Source: Oehlia diaphana (taxonomy: Eukaryota; Glomeromycota; Glomeromycetes; Glomerales; Glomeraceae). Taken from it: a DNA stretch of 64,000 nucleotides. Below, one piece after another: positions 62,905 to 64,000 of this stretch. Both the position numbers and the translations under genes were made by a program. The notes under the pieces were generated by a model, which saw nothing but the letters and a program-made list of their open reading frames with translations, was not told the DNA's origin and did not search any database. Location: NCBI GenBank assembly GCA_003833135.1, contig QZLH01000126.1:69663-133662 (forward strand), read 5' to 3'. Position 1 is the stretch's first letter, and each line of letters starts with the position of its first letter.

Positions 62905-63224
62905 TATGAGGGAACATATATTGATAAAGCTACGATTTTATCATTTAATGAGAAGAATCTGTAAGTCATAAGGGCCAATATTACCATAAATTGTATTACT
63001 GCCGTTCGGATTACGAATCTTTTTAATTTAGCGATAAACCCTTCCTCGTCATCAGGAGGACTTGAGAAGAAAGTTAGCAGTAAACCAATGGAATAATTTC
63101 CGAATGCAACGTGTGCAACGTCACGAACTATGACATAGCACATAGTTGAGGCGGAAGATACATTAATTAAAAACATAAAAAAAACGAACCATGAAAAAGA
63201 TTTAATTAGATGTGATTTCTTCAT
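62904..63224 (-). CDS. Membrane ORF A (possible 5' half of a broken gene)
   Basis: 106 residues: MKKSHLIKSFSWFVFFMFLI, then STMCYVIVRDVAHVAFGNYS, and TAVIQFMVILALMTYRFF, giving about three membrane segments. It stops with TAA at the point where ORF B starts (TAATG), so the stop and the next ATG share one base. No family recognised. It may be the front part of one seven-helix protein interrupted by a frameshift. Confidence 0.45.
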   Translation of the reverse strand: MKKSHLIKSFSWFVFFMFLINVSSASTMCYVIVRDVAHVAFGNYSIGLLLTFFSSPPDDEEGFIAKLKRFVIRTAVIQFMVILALMTYRFFSLNDKIVALSIYVPS

Positions 63225-64000
63225 AAAGTTACAATTAGTAATTATTGAGTAATTCCTTAATTGACTTCAATAAAGACATAATAATAAAAAGAGATCGTAA
63301 TTAATTAATTAAAGAAATGATAATAATATATAAAACTCAATAAACAAAAATTAAGAAATAGAGGTCATAAAATTCGAAGAAATGAGAAGGAAAAGAAAGG
63401 CTCATTAAAAAATAAAAACTTTCGCGGTAGCACTGCTTTCAAATTCATTCTCCAAATGACCGTAGAATTGGACTGTTTATCATTACTTTATGAAGAAGAA
63501 ATGAGATGAAATCTGATTATATAACAAGATTTTATATTAGGAACAAATGAAGGTAATTATTTTTTAACATTTATACATCTAAATGGGGAAACAAATCCGT
63601 TTAAATAGTGAAAAGGGCCTTTCATTTGTAATTGTATTTATAATTTTGGTACAAATTTTATTAATATTCTTAGAAAATGTATAATTTGCAAAATATAAAA
63701 ATATTTGGAAGAACAATACAATGACAGATAAACAATAACTATTTATAGAAGATATAAACTACAATATTATTAAGACACAACCAAAATTAATAATATTGTG
63801 ATAAAGTTGCAGTGATGGTGACTAATAAATGTGCGGTCCCAAAGAAATTGTAATTGTAAACCAAATCTGATCTAATAAACGATTGACAGTTGAAATAATT
63901 TATTCGATTTGAGAATTTTTGAATCTCAAATATCCGACTGTCCACAGCCATACATTTATATAAGTATATACATTATGCATTGAAAATTATAAGCCAGTTT
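63225..64000. other. Intergenic to window end
   Basis: 776 bp of A+T-rich DNA upstream of the minus-strand membrane ORFs. No frame, RNA or repeat that I can support. Confidence 0.45.

Overview
This window looks like nuclear DNA of an early-diverging filamentous fungus, most likely a Glomeromycota (arbuscular mycorrhizal) or related Mucoromycota lineage. The DNA is strongly A+T-rich. The genes carry many short introns (mostly 60-130 nt) with GT..AG borders. The gene set mixes typical fungal genes (AVT-type amino-acid transporter, CSC1/OSCA channel, MFS carriers, carnitine acetyltransferase) with genes better known from animals (RNF213-like, ZNFX1-like, peroxisomal LONP2, SUGCT-like, GDP-mannose 4,6-dehydratase). 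The organism call is inference. I joined all exons by hand; every multi-exon model that lies wholly inside the window keeps frame and totals a multiple of three.

Layout. 1-932 (+): 3' part of an amino-acid transporter. 1648-5064 (+): membrane-anchored GH35 beta-galactosidase. 5856-6866 (-): POF1/NMNAT-like nucleotidyltransferase. 7481-22286 (+): a 7-exon, about 4,766-aa RNF213-type AAA+ E3 ligase. 23078-31358 (-): a 20-exon, about 2,227-aa ZNFX1-type helicase/zinc-finger protein. 31359-34853: a 3.5-kb gene-poor stretch. 34854-36658 (+): MFS carrier. 38066-41720 (-): CSC1/OSCA-like channel. 42233-44225 (-): CoA-transferase family III (SUGCT-like). 44655-44932: candidate solo LTR. 45100-48248 (-): peroxisomal Lon protease. 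48524-51235 (+): carnitine acetyltransferase. 51494-51860 (-): CMC2. 52375-53104 (+): unrecognised protein. 53782-55617 (+): phosphoglycerate kinase. 55772-57475 (-): second MFS carrier. 58044-58928 (+): Arf GTPase. 59872-61461 (+): GDP-mannose 4,6-dehydratase. 62569-63224 (-): two overlapping membrane ORFs, perhaps one broken gene.

Main interest. The RNF213-like and ZNFX1-like genes sit next to each other, tail to tail, with stops 792 bp apart. They represent the two founding families of the RZ-type zinc finger, a RING-independent ubiquitin-ligase finger tied to antiviral/antibacterial defence and RNA surveillance in animals. The ZNFX1-like protein ends in a canonical RZ finger (CPNGH...CGG...CPDC). 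The RNF213-like protein keeps the N-terminal CBM20, two AAA modules with Walker motifs and an RZ finger, but has no recognisable RING, and its RZ finger replaces the usual Cys-x3-His by Cys-x-Cys-Gly-Tyr. The pair could be a fungal innate-immunity or RNA-silencing locus; that is a hypothesis.

A second theme is peroxisomal/acetyl metabolism. A Lon protease ending in SRL (PTS1) is divergently paired, across 275 bp, with a carnitine acetyltransferase that has both a presequence-like first exon and a C-terminal AKL (PTS1). This suggests dual mitochondrial/peroxisomal targeting.
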